Assembly: GCF_001613165.1 (NCBI RefSeq) | Contig: NZ_BDBV01000081.1 | Location: 1 to 64,000, forward strand | Origin: Nocardia mexicana NBRC 108244 | GTDB taxonomy: Bacteria > Actinomycetota > Actinomycetes > Mycobacteriales > Mycobacteriaceae | DNA: 64,000 nt | Reading direction: 5' to 3' | In this document: in pieces, positions 24,701 to 32,157 of the stretch | Position numbering within the stretch: position 1 is the stretch's first letter | How the letters are laid out: each line of letters begins with the position of its first letter | Position numbers and translations under genes: made by a program | The notes under the pieces: generated by a model | Told to the model about the DNA's origin: nothing | The model's input: the letters and a program-made list of their open reading frames with translations, nothing else | The model's database searches: none

Positions 24701-25241
24701 CTCGATGGCGTTGCCGCGCTTGGGCGCCGAGGTCGAGAACGAACGGCTGCGCCTCGGGCTGCCACCGCATCCGGAGTTCGGGCTGCTCCCGGTGGTGGAT
24801 TACGGGCGCCGCCGCACGCCGGTCGACGCGATCGACGAATTCACCGTGCTGTACGAGGAATTCACCGCGATCCGCCTGCTGCTCGCCCGCGCCGAACCCG
24901 AGCAGACCGAGCTGGCCTGCGGCTGGGCGGGGGAGTGGGTCGACCGGCTCGAACGACTCGACCGCCCGCGCGAACTGCTGAAGGCTCGCCGCCTGCTGAT
25001 CGCCTGCCTGGCCGCCGCCGGGCGCACGGATGCCGCAAAGGCATTGCTGGCCAGGGTCTGCGCGCAGTGCGCGGAACTCGGCTCGGTGCGCTACGTCCTC
25101 GACGGCGGACCGTACGTGGTGCAGACACTGGCGGCGCTGCGCGAGGACCAGCTGTCCGGTCGCTGGAACCCACAGTGGCCGGACGTCCCCGCCGCGTTCC
25201 TCACCGCCCTGGTCGAAGCCGAAGCAGCCCAGACAATCTGA
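21765..25241 (+). CDS. pknK: PknK-type serine/threonine protein kinase-regulator
   Basis: A 1158-residue protein with the architecture of mycobacterial PknK. Residues 27-290 are a Hanks kinase: Gly loop IGSGGFGVVY, ATP lysine in VAIKVL (Lys55), HRDVKPGN (147-154), DFG (167-169), APEV. A Pro/Thr-rich linker leads to a MalT/LuxR-like ATPase part with Walker A GPAGFGKT (371-378) and Walker B VVVIDDWHR, followed by a ~600-residue helical-repeat sensor region. PknK controls growth and secondary metabolism by phosphorylating regulators. There is no obvious C-terminal LuxR helix-turn-helix. GTG start; 148 nt from the divergent SRPBCC gene. Confidence 0.9.
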   Translation: MAYTDPLSTQRAQISGFAAELDAAGFTGAAEIGSGGFGVVYRCFQPTLERTVAIKVLTADLESENLERFVREQLAMGKLSGHPNIVSVFEVGSTATGRPFIVMPYHAHGSLDGRIQDYGPLSWQDAVHVGVKIAGALETAHRRGMLHRDVKPGNILLDEYGEPQLADFGIARLAGGFVTTAGTITGSPAFTAPEVLQGHAPDATADVYGLASTLFCAATGHAVFERRSGEQLVAQFLRITKQPVPDLGEAGLPPDVTAAIELAMSRDRNERPATAAEFGAVLRDVQQRHGLAADDIPIPLPAAEPPAYRSTATPTGSGARRTSGSRVCTPTPPVAATRLRPPEPTRELVARDRLIEALRDGRGRRLAVIHGPAGFGKTTLAAQWFALLSAEPTAVAWLTVDHDDNNVVWFLSHLIEAIRVVRPALARELGELLEEHCDEAERYVLTSLINDIDGRAEDLVVVIDDWHRVTDPDTTNALRFLVESCSPTLHLVVTSRHRTGLPMSSMRARDELVEIDTAALRFGIDEAQTFLVELGGLDLDRGDVEDLTESTEGWVAALQLAALSLRGSDDPGALVGHLTGRHHAISEFLAENVLDTLEPGTLGFMVSTSITERTCGELATALTGVADGQALLEQIEQQDLFLRRLDDGQWFRYHHLFQDFLRQRLEHGPPERITDLHRAASAWFAERRYVSEAVDHALLAGDDQRAVEIVEQDGMTLLEYGQMASLIGLVGKLPATIIETHPRLQLDLAWANILLHRADPAERALRLAEEHLDRGGLDETSTANLRAEAGVVHAVVTVRADVLGGVEDMLAPCFRRADQLSPYVVAIAANVATFAAGYRCDFDEAVRIQEWSAPYMRRNKGNYNNIHGQCFLGLAAGLRLDIVRAEQHFRAALKAAKQTGGTHSYGARLAGSLLGELLYERGELAEAERLLDEGYKLGPEAGVVDFKLARYVVGARIKALRGDRAAAIRRLNEGARVARSMALPRLGAEVENERLRLGLPPHPEFGLLPVVDYGRRRTPVDAIDEFTVLYEEFTAIRLLLARAEPEQTELACGWAGEWVDRLERLDRPRELLKARRLLIACLAAAGRTDAAKALLARVCAQCAELGSVRYVLDGGPYVVQTLAALREDQLSGRWNPQWPDVPAAFLTALVEAEAAQTI

Positions 25242-25275
25242 GCACCACACCCAGGCGCGCAATCCCCCCGACCTT

Positions 25276-25349
25276 CCCGCACCCCTTGCGTGTTCCCGCA
25301 CCCCTTGCAGGTCCATGCAAGGGGTGCGGGAACACGCAAGAGGTGCGGG
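25276..25349. repeat. Long near-perfect inverted repeat after pknK
   Basis: Arms 25276-25309 and 25316-25349 pair over 34 bp with one mismatch around a 6-nt loop. Each arm holds two copies of a CCCGCACCCCTTGC-type 14-mer, so four copies occur in 74 bp. It could end pknK transcription, but there is no T-tract. Confidence 0.8.
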
Positions 25350-25455
25350 GATTGTTCCGGGCTCGGCGACGGTGGGTGTGAGTGGCTGGGCGGTGTCGGC
25401 GCCGTGACTTCGCGCTCGCGCTGCGGTATCGGGGGAGGTGCGGCATGGTGGGGCC

Positions 25456-26463
25456 GTGCAGAGCATTGTCCTGGAGCAAGTCGGGGTGTCCCATGGCGGG
25501 CGCACGTTGTTCGCCGGTATCGACCTGACGGTCTCGAGCGGCGGCTGCACGGCGGTGGTGGGGCCGAGCGGGGTCGGGAAGACCACGCTGTTGCGGCTGT
25601 TCAACCGGCTCGCCGAACCGTCCAGCGGCCGCATACTTCTCGACGGCGTGCCCATTGCCGAGCTCGACGTGCTCGCGCTGCGGCGGCGGGTGGGCCTGGT
25701 GCCACAGCATCCGGTGCTGCTGGCCGAGGTCGTCGTCGACGAGGTGCGGGTGGGGCGGCCGACGCTGTGGGAGGAGCAGGTGGGCGCGCTGCTGAACCGC
25801 GTCGGCCTGCCGGAGACCTTCGTGCACCGGCGGTGCGCCGAGCTGTCCGGCGGTGAGGCGCAACGGGTCTGCCTGGCCCGCGCCCTCGCCGTCGCCCCCG
25901 AGGTCCTGCTGCTCGACGAGCCGACCTCCGCCCTGGACGAGGCCGCGGCCGCCGTGATCGGCGACGTGGTCCGCGCGCACTGCCGAGCCGGCGGCAGCGC
26001 CGTACTGGTCAGCCACGACAGCGATTTCACCGGTGCCGTGGCCGACGACATCCTGCTGCTCGAGGAAGGGCGACTGGCGCCGCTGGGCGCATTGAGCGGC
26101 ATGCCACCGGTCACGCCGCGCGAACCCGGCTCCTCTGAACAGGGCGGACGCGCACCGGATAGGCCAGGTGGGCAGACATCGGGCACCTCGGAAGGACCTC
26201 GGGCCGAGCCGGGTGGCCGATCGCCGGGCGCGACCGCCTCGGGCGCTCAGGTCCCGGGCGCGCCCGTTCCGAATCCGGCGGGCGGACCGGCCCCGACCAC
26301 GCCCGGCGAAGGCGTCCCGAGTGCGCGCGGCGGGCGGGCTCCTTGGTGGAGGGACGGCCCGTCACCGGAAGCGCCGGACCCTGTCGCCTCGGAACCGGCC
26401 GGGCCGCAGCCGGATAGCCGGACCTCCGAGGCGGCGCGCTCACAGGAGCGGCCACAACAATGA
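25456..26463 (+). CDS. FetA-like ABC transporter ATP-binding protein with long disordered tail
   Basis: A 335-residue ATPase. The first ~215 residues form a complete nucleotide-binding domain: Walker A GPSGVGKTT (36-44), Q-loop LVPQHP, signature LSGGEAQRV, Walker B LLLDEPTSALD and switch His in LVSHDSD. It should power the FetB-like permease downstream; FetAB exports iron and protects against peroxide stress in E. coli. The last ~110 residues are Pro/Gly/Ser/Arg low-complexity sequence, absent from ordinary FetA (~225 residues). The start is GTG; an in-frame GTG six codons upstream is an alternative. Confidence 0.8.
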   Translation: MQSIVLEQVGVSHGGRTLFAGIDLTVSSGGCTAVVGPSGVGKTTLLRLFNRLAEPSSGRILLDGVPIAELDVLALRRRVGLVPQHPVLLAEVVVDEVRVGRPTLWEEQVGALLNRVGLPETFVHRRCAELSGGEAQRVCLARALAVAPEVLLLDEPTSALDEAAAAVIGDVVRAHCRAGGSAVLVSHDSDFTGAVADDILLLEEGRLAPLGALSGMPPVTPREPGSSEQGGRAPDRPGGQTSGTSEGPRAEPGGRSPGATASGAQVPGAPVPNPAGGPAPTTPGEGVPSARGGRAPWWRDGPSPEAPDPVASEPAGPQPDSRTSEAARSQERPQQ

Positions 26464-26587
26464 TGCGAAACGAGACGGTAGTGGTTCGTGACCCGGTGCT
26501 GGCGGACGGGCGAATCGGTGGGGCTCGGTTACCGCGGACGCAGGGAGACCCGAGCGGCGTAGCCGCTTCGATCGAGGGGACAGCGCA

Positions 26588-27364
26588 GTGACAGAGGGGC
26601 TTTCGGTGCCGGACTGGCCGGGGGTGGCGGCATCGCTGCTGCTGGTGGGTGTGGCGGCGCTCATCGCCTACCGGCAGCAGTTGCAGCTCACCCGCGAGTT
26701 GCTGATCGCCGCCGCGCGGGCCGCGGTGCAGCTGATCGCGGTGGGAGCCGTGCTGCTGATCCTGTTCCGGCACACCGGGTTGCCCGGGGCGCTGGGCTGG
26801 GTGGCGCTGATGGTGATCATCGCCGGACAGGTCGCCGGTCGGCGCGGAGCTGGTGTGCCGCATGCGATTCGGGCCGCAACCCTGGGTGTCGCGTTCGGCA
26901 CGGTGATCACATTGGGCGCGCTGATCCTGCTCGGCGTGATCTCGACCGAGGCCCGCGTGGTGGTTCCGGTGGGTGGCATGATCGTCTCGGGTGCCATGCA
27001 GGCCACCGGAATCGCGCTGCGCCGCGTGCACGAGGACGGCCGCACGGCGCGGGCCGCGGTCGAGGCGCGGCTGTGTCTCGGATTGCCTGCGCGCCAGGCA
27101 TTTCTGCCGTACCGGCGTTCGGCGTTGCGCACCGCCCTGCTCCCGGGTATCGACGCGACCAAGGTGGTGGGCCTGATCAGCCTGCCCGGCGCGATGACCG
27201 GGCTCATTCTCGCGGGGGTCGAACCGCTGACCGCCATTCGCTACCAGATCGTCGTGATGTACATGCTGCTGGCCGCCGCGGCCCTGGCCGCACTGGCCGC
27301 CGCGCGCATCGCCGAACGAGGGCTGTTCGACGACGCCCAGCGCCTGATCCCACTGGCCGGCTGA
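26588..27364 (+). CDS. FetB-like (UPF0014) ABC transporter permease
   Basis: A 258-residue membrane protein with about seven hydrophobic helices. VQLIAVGAVLLILFRHTG, the VPVGGMIVSGAMQATGIALR segment and ALLPGIDATKVVGLISLPGA (about 180-199), then GAMTGLILAGVEPLTAIRYQ, are hallmark stretches of the FetB/YbbM family. With the preceding ATPase it forms a putative iron or metal exporter; the substrate is inferred from family only. A GAGGGG site precedes the GTG start. The 124-nt gap after the ATPase gene is longer than usual for a coupled pair. Confidence 0.85.
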   Translation: MTEGLSVPDWPGVAASLLLVGVAALIAYRQQLQLTRELLIAAARAAVQLIAVGAVLLILFRHTGLPGALGWVALMVIIAGQVAGRRGAGVPHAIRAATLGVAFGTVITLGALILLGVISTEARVVVPVGGMIVSGAMQATGIALRRVHEDGRTARAAVEARLCLGLPARQAFLPYRRSALRTALLPGIDATKVVGLISLPGAMTGLILAGVEPLTAIRYQIVVMYMLLAAAALAALAAARIAERGLFDDAQRLIPLAG

Positions 27365-27377
27365 TCGATTCGCTCGC

Positions 27378-28274
27378 TCAGCGCGGCAGCGCGGTCGTCA
27401 CCGCCAGCTGCTCGCCGGTCTCCACGCGCGGCCCCCAGAAGTTCAGGTGGTTGGCCGAGTGCCGCAACGCCGTTGTCCCGGGCAGGATCTCGCGCACGGC
27501 GTACTTGTCGTGCGGGAACTGCTGGAGAAACGTCGCCAGCGTGGCCGCGGTGATGCCCGCCTTGCCCACCACCAGCGCCGGATGTTCACCCAGCTCCGCG
27601 ATGACGTCGCGCAGCCGTCCGCGCAACAGGCTGTCGGTGCAGCCCGCGATCATCGCGAACGGATCCACCAGCGGCAGCTCGAGGGCCAGCTCGTAGGCCA
27701 GCGGCAGATAGGTGTCGACGAGATCGGCATCGCCGTACAGGTCGCCGGGCAGGCAGTAGTCGAACCAGTCGATGCTGCCGGTATCGGTGCTCGGATCCGC
27801 CGAAATCCCCTGGCCCGCCAGCTGATTGCCGAGCGGGAAGGTGTGCCCGGGCGCTCGATGCGGCGAGGCGAAGGTGTGCAGCCAGTGACAATCCGGCATG
27901 CGGTTCCGCAGCGACCCCGACACCAGCTCGCGCCCGACCAGCGACGCCACCGCGGCGCCCTGACCGTAGCCGAGAATGCCGAAGCCGCCGGGGTGTTCGC
28001 GGATCAGCCGGAGCAGTTCGGCCACACCCATATCGCGGACCTCCCGGTGCGAGGGCCGGCCGAGCGCCTCGAGCAGCCCGTCGCCGCCGCCGGACACCGG
28101 CCCCGCGCTGCTCGGATAGTTGAGGTAGACGACGTCGAACACGCGGCGGTCGAGCAGATCGGTGACACCGGTGAGCATGCCGATCTCGGTGCGCGGTTCG
28201 ATCCGCCCGAATTCCTCGGCCGCCGTGACGGCCTCCCAGGTGCCCGGAATGCAGAAGAGTTTGTGCTGTGCCAC
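27378..28274 (-). CDS. LysB/PE-PPE-type alpha/beta protein lacking the serine nucleophile
   Basis: A 298-residue alpha/beta-fold protein resembling mycobacteriophage lysin B and PE-PPE-type hydrolases (FCIPGTWEAV, VVYLNYPSSAGP, FASPHRAPGHTFP, IDWFDYCLPGDLYGDADLVD, HSANHLNFWG). In lysin B the elbow reads GYSQG; here residues 102-106 are GYGQG, so residue 104, expected Ser, is Gly (codon GGT at 27965-27963, one base from AGT). The remaining His and acid appear intact. It may be inactive, a binding protein, or use another residue. It is convergent with the FetB-like gene, and no phage genes surround it. Confidence 0.7.
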   Translation of the reverse strand: MAQHKLFCIPGTWEAVTAAEEFGRIEPRTEIGMLTGVTDLLDRRVFDVVYLNYPSSAGPVSGGGDGLLEALGRPSHREVRDMGVAELLRLIREHPGGFGILGYGQGAAVASLVGRELVSGSLRNRMPDCHWLHTFASPHRAPGHTFPLGNQLAGQGISADPSTDTGSIDWFDYCLPGDLYGDADLVDTYLPLAYELALELPLVDPFAMIAGCTDSLLRGRLRDVIAELGEHPALVVGKAGITAATLATFLQQFPHDKYAVREILPGTTALRHSANHLNFWGPRVETGEQLAVTTALPR

Positions 28275-28356
28275 CTTTCGAGGGTGCGCCGCGGGCGGCG
28301 CCGCGACGCGAGTAGCGCGGTACTCGAATCCCGCGGGCCGCGCGCCCCGGTGGTGT

Positions 28357-28797
28357 TCAGTCCAGGACGGTCTTCATCGCCGTATCGAGCTTCGCGGTGC
28401 TCTTGGACGGATTGTCCGCGGCCTGGGCAGCCAGCAGATCGCGGATCTCGGTCAGCAGCTCGGTCTGGGTGGGCTCGGCCTTCTTCTTGCCGCCGAAGCG
28501 CTTCTGCAGATGCTTCATCGGCAGGATGAGCACGAAGTACAGCACCGCCGCCACCATGACGAAGTTGACGGCGGCGCTGATGATCGGGCCGAGCGCGATG
28601 AAGGTGGCGGGCTTGCCGGGGACCAGCTGTACGCCCAGGCCCAGCTGGCCGTTGTCGCCGAGCACCGCCAGCAGCGGTTCCAGAATTCCCTTGGTGACCG
28701 AGGTGACCACCGCGGTGAACGCGGTACCCATCACCACCGCGACGGCCAGGTCGATCACATTCCCGCGCATCAGGAAGTCTTTGAAACCCTTGAGCAT
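28357..28797 (-). CDS. mscL: Large-conductance mechanosensitive channel MscL
   Basis: A 146-residue MscL that opens at high membrane tension to release solutes on hypo-osmotic shock. The N-terminal MLKGFKDFLMRGNVIDLAVA helix and first membrane helix with AVVMGTAFTAVVTSVTK, then the second helix (AAVNFVMVAAVLYFVLILPM) and a charged cytosolic C-terminal bundle (TELLTEIRDLLAAQ) match the family. It is usually membrane-embedded as a pentamer. The ATG has a GGAG element about 14 nt upstream. It lies next to a KimA-like permease on the same strand, both relevant to turgor, though 133 nt apart. Confidence 0.95.
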   Translation of the reverse strand: MLKGFKDFLMRGNVIDLAVAVVMGTAFTAVVTSVTKGILEPLLAVLGDNGQLGLGVQLVPGKPATFIALGPIISAAVNFVMVAAVLYFVLILPMKHLQKRFGGKKKAEPTQTELLTEIRDLLAAQAADNPSKSTAKLDTAMKTVLD

Positions 28798-28930
28798 GGC
28801 GCCCCGCCACTCCAATCTGAACTGTTGATGTTTACCTTCGCGAAGTTTAGCGACCGTCAGCGAATGATCAGCAATCGGCCGCGACGGTTCGCCCGCCGGA
28901 TTCTCCCAGGAGTCGCGGCGCCGCGCTCGG

Positions 28931-30784
28931 TCAGTCGAGGTGCAGGGTGATGGTCGCCGCGATCGCGTCGGTGTGCCGGTCCAGTGCCTCGGCGATGATC
29001 GGGGCGCGCTGGTTGTGCAGGATGCGGTAGCGGCGCCGCCGCGGTTCGAGCCGTGGCAGCAGCACCAGCACCTGGCGCTCGGTCGAGGTGAGGGTGCGGG
29101 CGTACTCGACGATCGGTTCGACCATGCCGCAGTGCGGGCTCGGCAGCACGCGCAACTCGAGGCCCGGATCCCAGTCCTCCCAGTGCTCGACCAGTCGTCG
29201 CGTGATCTCCGCATCGATGTCCACCGCGATCGGATGCACCTGCTCGCCCAGGCTCAGCGCGGCGTCCAGGGCCCGCCGGGTGAGGTCGCTGACCGCCACC
29301 ACCGGCACCACGACCACCGTGTGCCTCGTCGGGTCGCGCCGGGGCGCCGGGATCTTCGTTCCCATGCCGAGTTCGGCGGCGACCTGCCGGTAGTAGTGCT
29401 CGGTGCGGTCGAACAGCAGCATCAGGCCCGGCACCAGGAACAGCAGCAGCCACGCGCCCTCGGCGAACCGGTCGAACAGGAACACCACGGCCGCCCCCGC
29501 GCTGAGCAGCGCGCCGAATCCGTTGAGCCACAGCTTCGCTCGCCACCACCGGCCGTGGCTGTCGCGCCAGTGCCGCACCAGGCCCACCTGACTGATGGTG
29601 AACCCGATGAATACGCCGATGGCGTACAGCGGCAGCAGGCGGTCGACGCGCGCGTCGACGAGCAGCAGCACCAGGGCCGCCAGCACACCGAGGGTCGCCA
29701 CGCCGAACCGGTACACGGGACGCTCGGCGCGCAGCGCGAACAGGTGCGGCATCCGATGGTCGTGGGCGAGGCGGCTCAGCAGCACCGGCAGTCCGCCGAA
29801 GCTGGTGTTGGCCGCCAGTCCCAGCGCCCCCGCGATCGCGAGATTGGCCACGTAGAACAGCACCCCGGTGCCGAAGGCGGCCGCCGCCAGCTGCGCCAGC
29901 AGCGTGACCCCCTCGCGTGGCACCACCCGATGGGTGGCCACGACCGCCGCGATCCCCAGCAGCATCGCGCCGAGCAGCAGGCCCAGCGCCATCTCGGTGT
30001 GCTGTGCGCGGCGCACGGCGGGCGTGCGGAATTCGGGCACGCCGTTCGCGGTGGCCTCCACACCGGTCAGCGACGAACCACCCGCCGCGAACGCCTTCAG
30101 TAGAAGCAGCGGCCCGATCACGCCGGGCAGCTCGTGAAACGTGAGCGAGGTGCCGATGGTGGCGACCGGTGCGTCGCGCAGCAGTCCGACCACGATGATC
30201 GCGCCGACCACCACGAGAAACAGCACGGCCGGTCCCAGCAGCGCCTTCGCCGATTCGGCGATACCGGCCAGGTTCAGCGCCGTGAGCACCGCCAGCGCGA
30301 TCAGCGCCGTCACCAGCAGGTGGTCGGCGATCAGCGGGAACATGCTGCCCAGCGCGGCCGCACCCGCCGCGAGGCTGACCGCCACCGTCAGCACGTAGTC
30401 GACCACCAGCGCGGCCGCCGCCAGCAGGCTCGCGGGCCGTCCGAGCTCGCGCCGCGCCACCGCGTAGCTGCCGCCGCCGTCCGGGAATACCGCGATGACC
30501 TGCCGGTACGAGGTCACCAGCACCAGCAGCAGAATGGTCAGCGCGATCGTCACCGGCACCGTGTAACCGACCGCGTCGGCGCCCGCGGTGACCAGCACGG
30601 CGACGATCGCCTCGGGACCGTAGGCGACGCTCGACAGCGCGTCCAGCGCCAGCGCGGCCAGCCCGCCGACCGCCGTGAGCCGGTAGGCGTCGCCGCGGTG
30701 GTGGCGGCGCAGGCGGCGATCCCGGATGACGCCGGTCGGCGGGGCGTGCACCCGGCCGCGCGAGCGCCGAGACCTCTGGATCAC
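28931..30784 (-). CDS. APC-superfamily permease, KimA-like potassium transporter candidate
   Basis: A 617-residue protein with about twelve membrane helices (40-450) and a cytosolic C-terminal domain of the USP-like type (HTVVVVPVVAVSDLTRRALD, about 470-610). The motif LALDALSSVAYGPEAIVAVL resembles the KimA (YdaO) potassium/proton symporters of Firmicutes. Potassium uptake is the best guess; amino-acid transport cannot be excluded. I saw no c-di-AMP riboswitch in the 72-nt gap to the divergent AraC gene. It has an Arg-rich N-terminal extension (about 33 residues). Confidence 0.75.
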   Translation of the reverse strand: MIQRSRRSRGRVHAPPTGVIRDRRLRRHHRGDAYRLTAVGGLAALALDALSSVAYGPEAIVAVLVTAGADAVGYTVPVTIALTILLLVLVTSYRQVIAVFPDGGGSYAVARRELGRPASLLAAAALVVDYVLTVAVSLAAGAAALGSMFPLIADHLLVTALIALAVLTALNLAGIAESAKALLGPAVLFLVVVGAIIVVGLLRDAPVATIGTSLTFHELPGVIGPLLLLKAFAAGGSSLTGVEATANGVPEFRTPAVRRAQHTEMALGLLLGAMLLGIAAVVATHRVVPREGVTLLAQLAAAAFGTGVLFYVANLAIAGALGLAANTSFGGLPVLLSRLAHDHRMPHLFALRAERPVYRFGVATLGVLAALVLLLVDARVDRLLPLYAIGVFIGFTISQVGLVRHWRDSHGRWWRAKLWLNGFGALLSAGAAVVFLFDRFAEGAWLLLFLVPGLMLLFDRTEHYYRQVAAELGMGTKIPAPRRDPTRHTVVVVPVVAVSDLTRRALDAALSLGEQVHPIAVDIDAEITRRLVEHWEDWDPGLELRVLPSPHCGMVEPIVEYARTLTSTERQVLVLLPRLEPRRRRYRILHNQRAPIIAEALDRHTDAIAATITLHLD

Positions 30785-30856
30785 GGGGGTTCAGGTTACG
30801 GTGCCGGTCGCGCGCGAGGCTGCTTCCTGTCGGCGTGGCGCGCTAGTCTCGGGCGA

Positions 30857-31582
30857 GTGGAGACCCCAGGCCCGCCCGGCTACCGGGAGCGCCCTTCGGC
30901 CGTCGTCGACGGTGCGGTGGTGTGGTCGCGCACCATCCCCGACGGCGCCGTCGCGCCGGTGCTGCCGGACGGGTGTATGGATGTGCTGTGGACCGGGGAA
31001 CGGCTGCTGGTCGCCGGTCCGGATACGCGCGGCTACGTGCCCGCGGCCGCCGCCGGTTCCCGGGTGTCGGGCATCCGCTTCTTCCCGGGCACCGCACCGG
31101 CACTGCTGGGCGTCCCGGCGCACGAGCTGCTCGACAGCCGCCCGGCCCTGGCCGACCTGTGGTCCGCCGCGCGCGTACGGGTGCTGGCCGCGGCGGTCGC
31201 CGCCGCGCCGGATCCCATGACCGGCCTGGACGAACTGGCTCGCCGCATCGCCGTCGACAACGACACCGCCGACCCGCTGCTGCGCCGCCTCGTGGGCCGC
31301 CTCGACGGCGGTGCCTCGGTGGCGGCCACCGCCGACGAATTCGGCATCGGCGCCCGGAGGCTGCATCGAATGTCGCTGTCGGCGTTCGGGTACGGGCCCA
31401 AGATGCTGGCGCGGGTGCTGCGCATGCAGCGGGCGTTGGCGCTGGCGCGCGGCGGAATCCCGTTCGCGGACACCGCCTTCCGCGCCGGGTACGCCGACCA
31501 GGCACACCTGGCCCGCGACATCCGCGAACTGGCCGGGCGGCCGCTGGGGCAGCTGGTGGCCGATCAGTCCAGCGGCGCGTAG
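30857..31582 (+). CDS. AraC-family transcriptional regulator
   Basis: A 241-residue regulator. The N-terminal half (VAPVLPDGCMDVLWTGERLL, VAGPDTRGYVP, IRFFPGTAPALLGVPAHEL) has the DUF6597-type sensor pattern; the C-terminal half is an AraC helix-turn-helix (VAATADEFGIGARRLHRMSL, SAFGYGPKMLARVLRMQRAL, GYADQAHLARDIRELAG). GTG start. It ends 19 nt inside the convergent glyoxalase-like gene, an unusual 3' overlap, and is divergent from the KimA-like gene. Confidence 0.85.
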   Translation: METPGPPGYRERPSAVVDGAVVWSRTIPDGAVAPVLPDGCMDVLWTGERLLVAGPDTRGYVPAAAAGSRVSGIRFFPGTAPALLGVPAHELLDSRPALADLWSAARVRVLAAAVAAAPDPMTGLDELARRIAVDNDTADPLLRRLVGRLDGGASVAATADEFGIGARRLHRMSLSAFGYGPKMLARVLRMQRALALARGGIPFADTAFRAGYADQAHLARDIRELAGRPLGQLVADQSSGA

Positions 31583-31956
31583 AGGTCGACGCCATTGCCG
31601 TCCGGATCCTGCACCGAGGCATAGCGCTGGCCCCAGAACGCGTCGAACGGCTTCAGCTCACCGTGATATCCGGCGCCGACGAGATCCTCGAACATCGAAT
31701 CCACCTCCGCCGCGGACTCGCAGCGGAACGCCAGGCCGATCCGTCCGGTCTTTCCGTTCAGCTGCTTCGGGAAGTCCGGGTGGAACGAGTGGATATTGGC
31801 CTCGGAGTCCAGCGTCAGCCGGAACCCGCCGGGCAGTTCGGCCTCCACGTGGCCACCGAAATCCTCCCCGAACTCCAGGCCGAGGCGGCGGTAGAAGGCG
31901 AGGGCGGCCGCCATATCGGAGACGACCACGCCGATTACATCCAATCGAACAGTCAT
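31564..31956 (-). CDS. VOC/glyoxalase-superfamily protein
   Basis: A 130-residue vicinal-oxygen-chelate protein. The beta-alpha-beta-beta-beta pattern is visible (MAAALAFYRRLGLEFGEDFG, HVEAELPGGFRLTLD, YASVQDPDGNGVDLYAPLD). The acid/His metal-ligand set of true glyoxalase I is not obvious, so it may be an antibiotic-binding or isomerase-like member. The ATG is preferred because the family fold begins there; the frame extends 17 codons upstream. Its 3' end overlaps that of the AraC gene. Confidence 0.75.
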   Translation of the reverse strand: MTVRLDVIGVVVSDMAAALAFYRRLGLEFGEDFGGHVEAELPGGFRLTLDSEANIHSFHPDFPKQLNGKTGRIGLAFRCESAAEVDSMFEDLVGAGYHGELKPFDAFWGQRYASVQDPDGNGVDLYAPLD

Positions 31957-32157
31957 GGCTGAAACGCTAGCCCCGGCCCGCGGCGCGGTCTTGAACGAAT
32001 CGGACACCGGTATCGTCGACCGGGAGGATCACCGCCGCACCGGTTCCGGATGGAAGTGTCGATGACCACATGTCGTTCGATTCCACCGGTCGAACGAACT
32101 GTGCGGTATAGCGTTCTGCACAAACCGTGCTAGGGGAGCCATCGGGCAGGAGGGGCG

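Noticed and set aside
22713..26186. A 1157-codon open frame antisense to pknK and fetA
   Set aside because: Translation is Arg/Pro/Gln-rich without domains; pknK on the other strand has every kinase motif.
30785..30856. Possible c-di-AMP (ydaO) riboswitch before the KimA-like gene
   Set aside because: The 72-nt gap is too short for the known motif and shows no matching conserved blocks.
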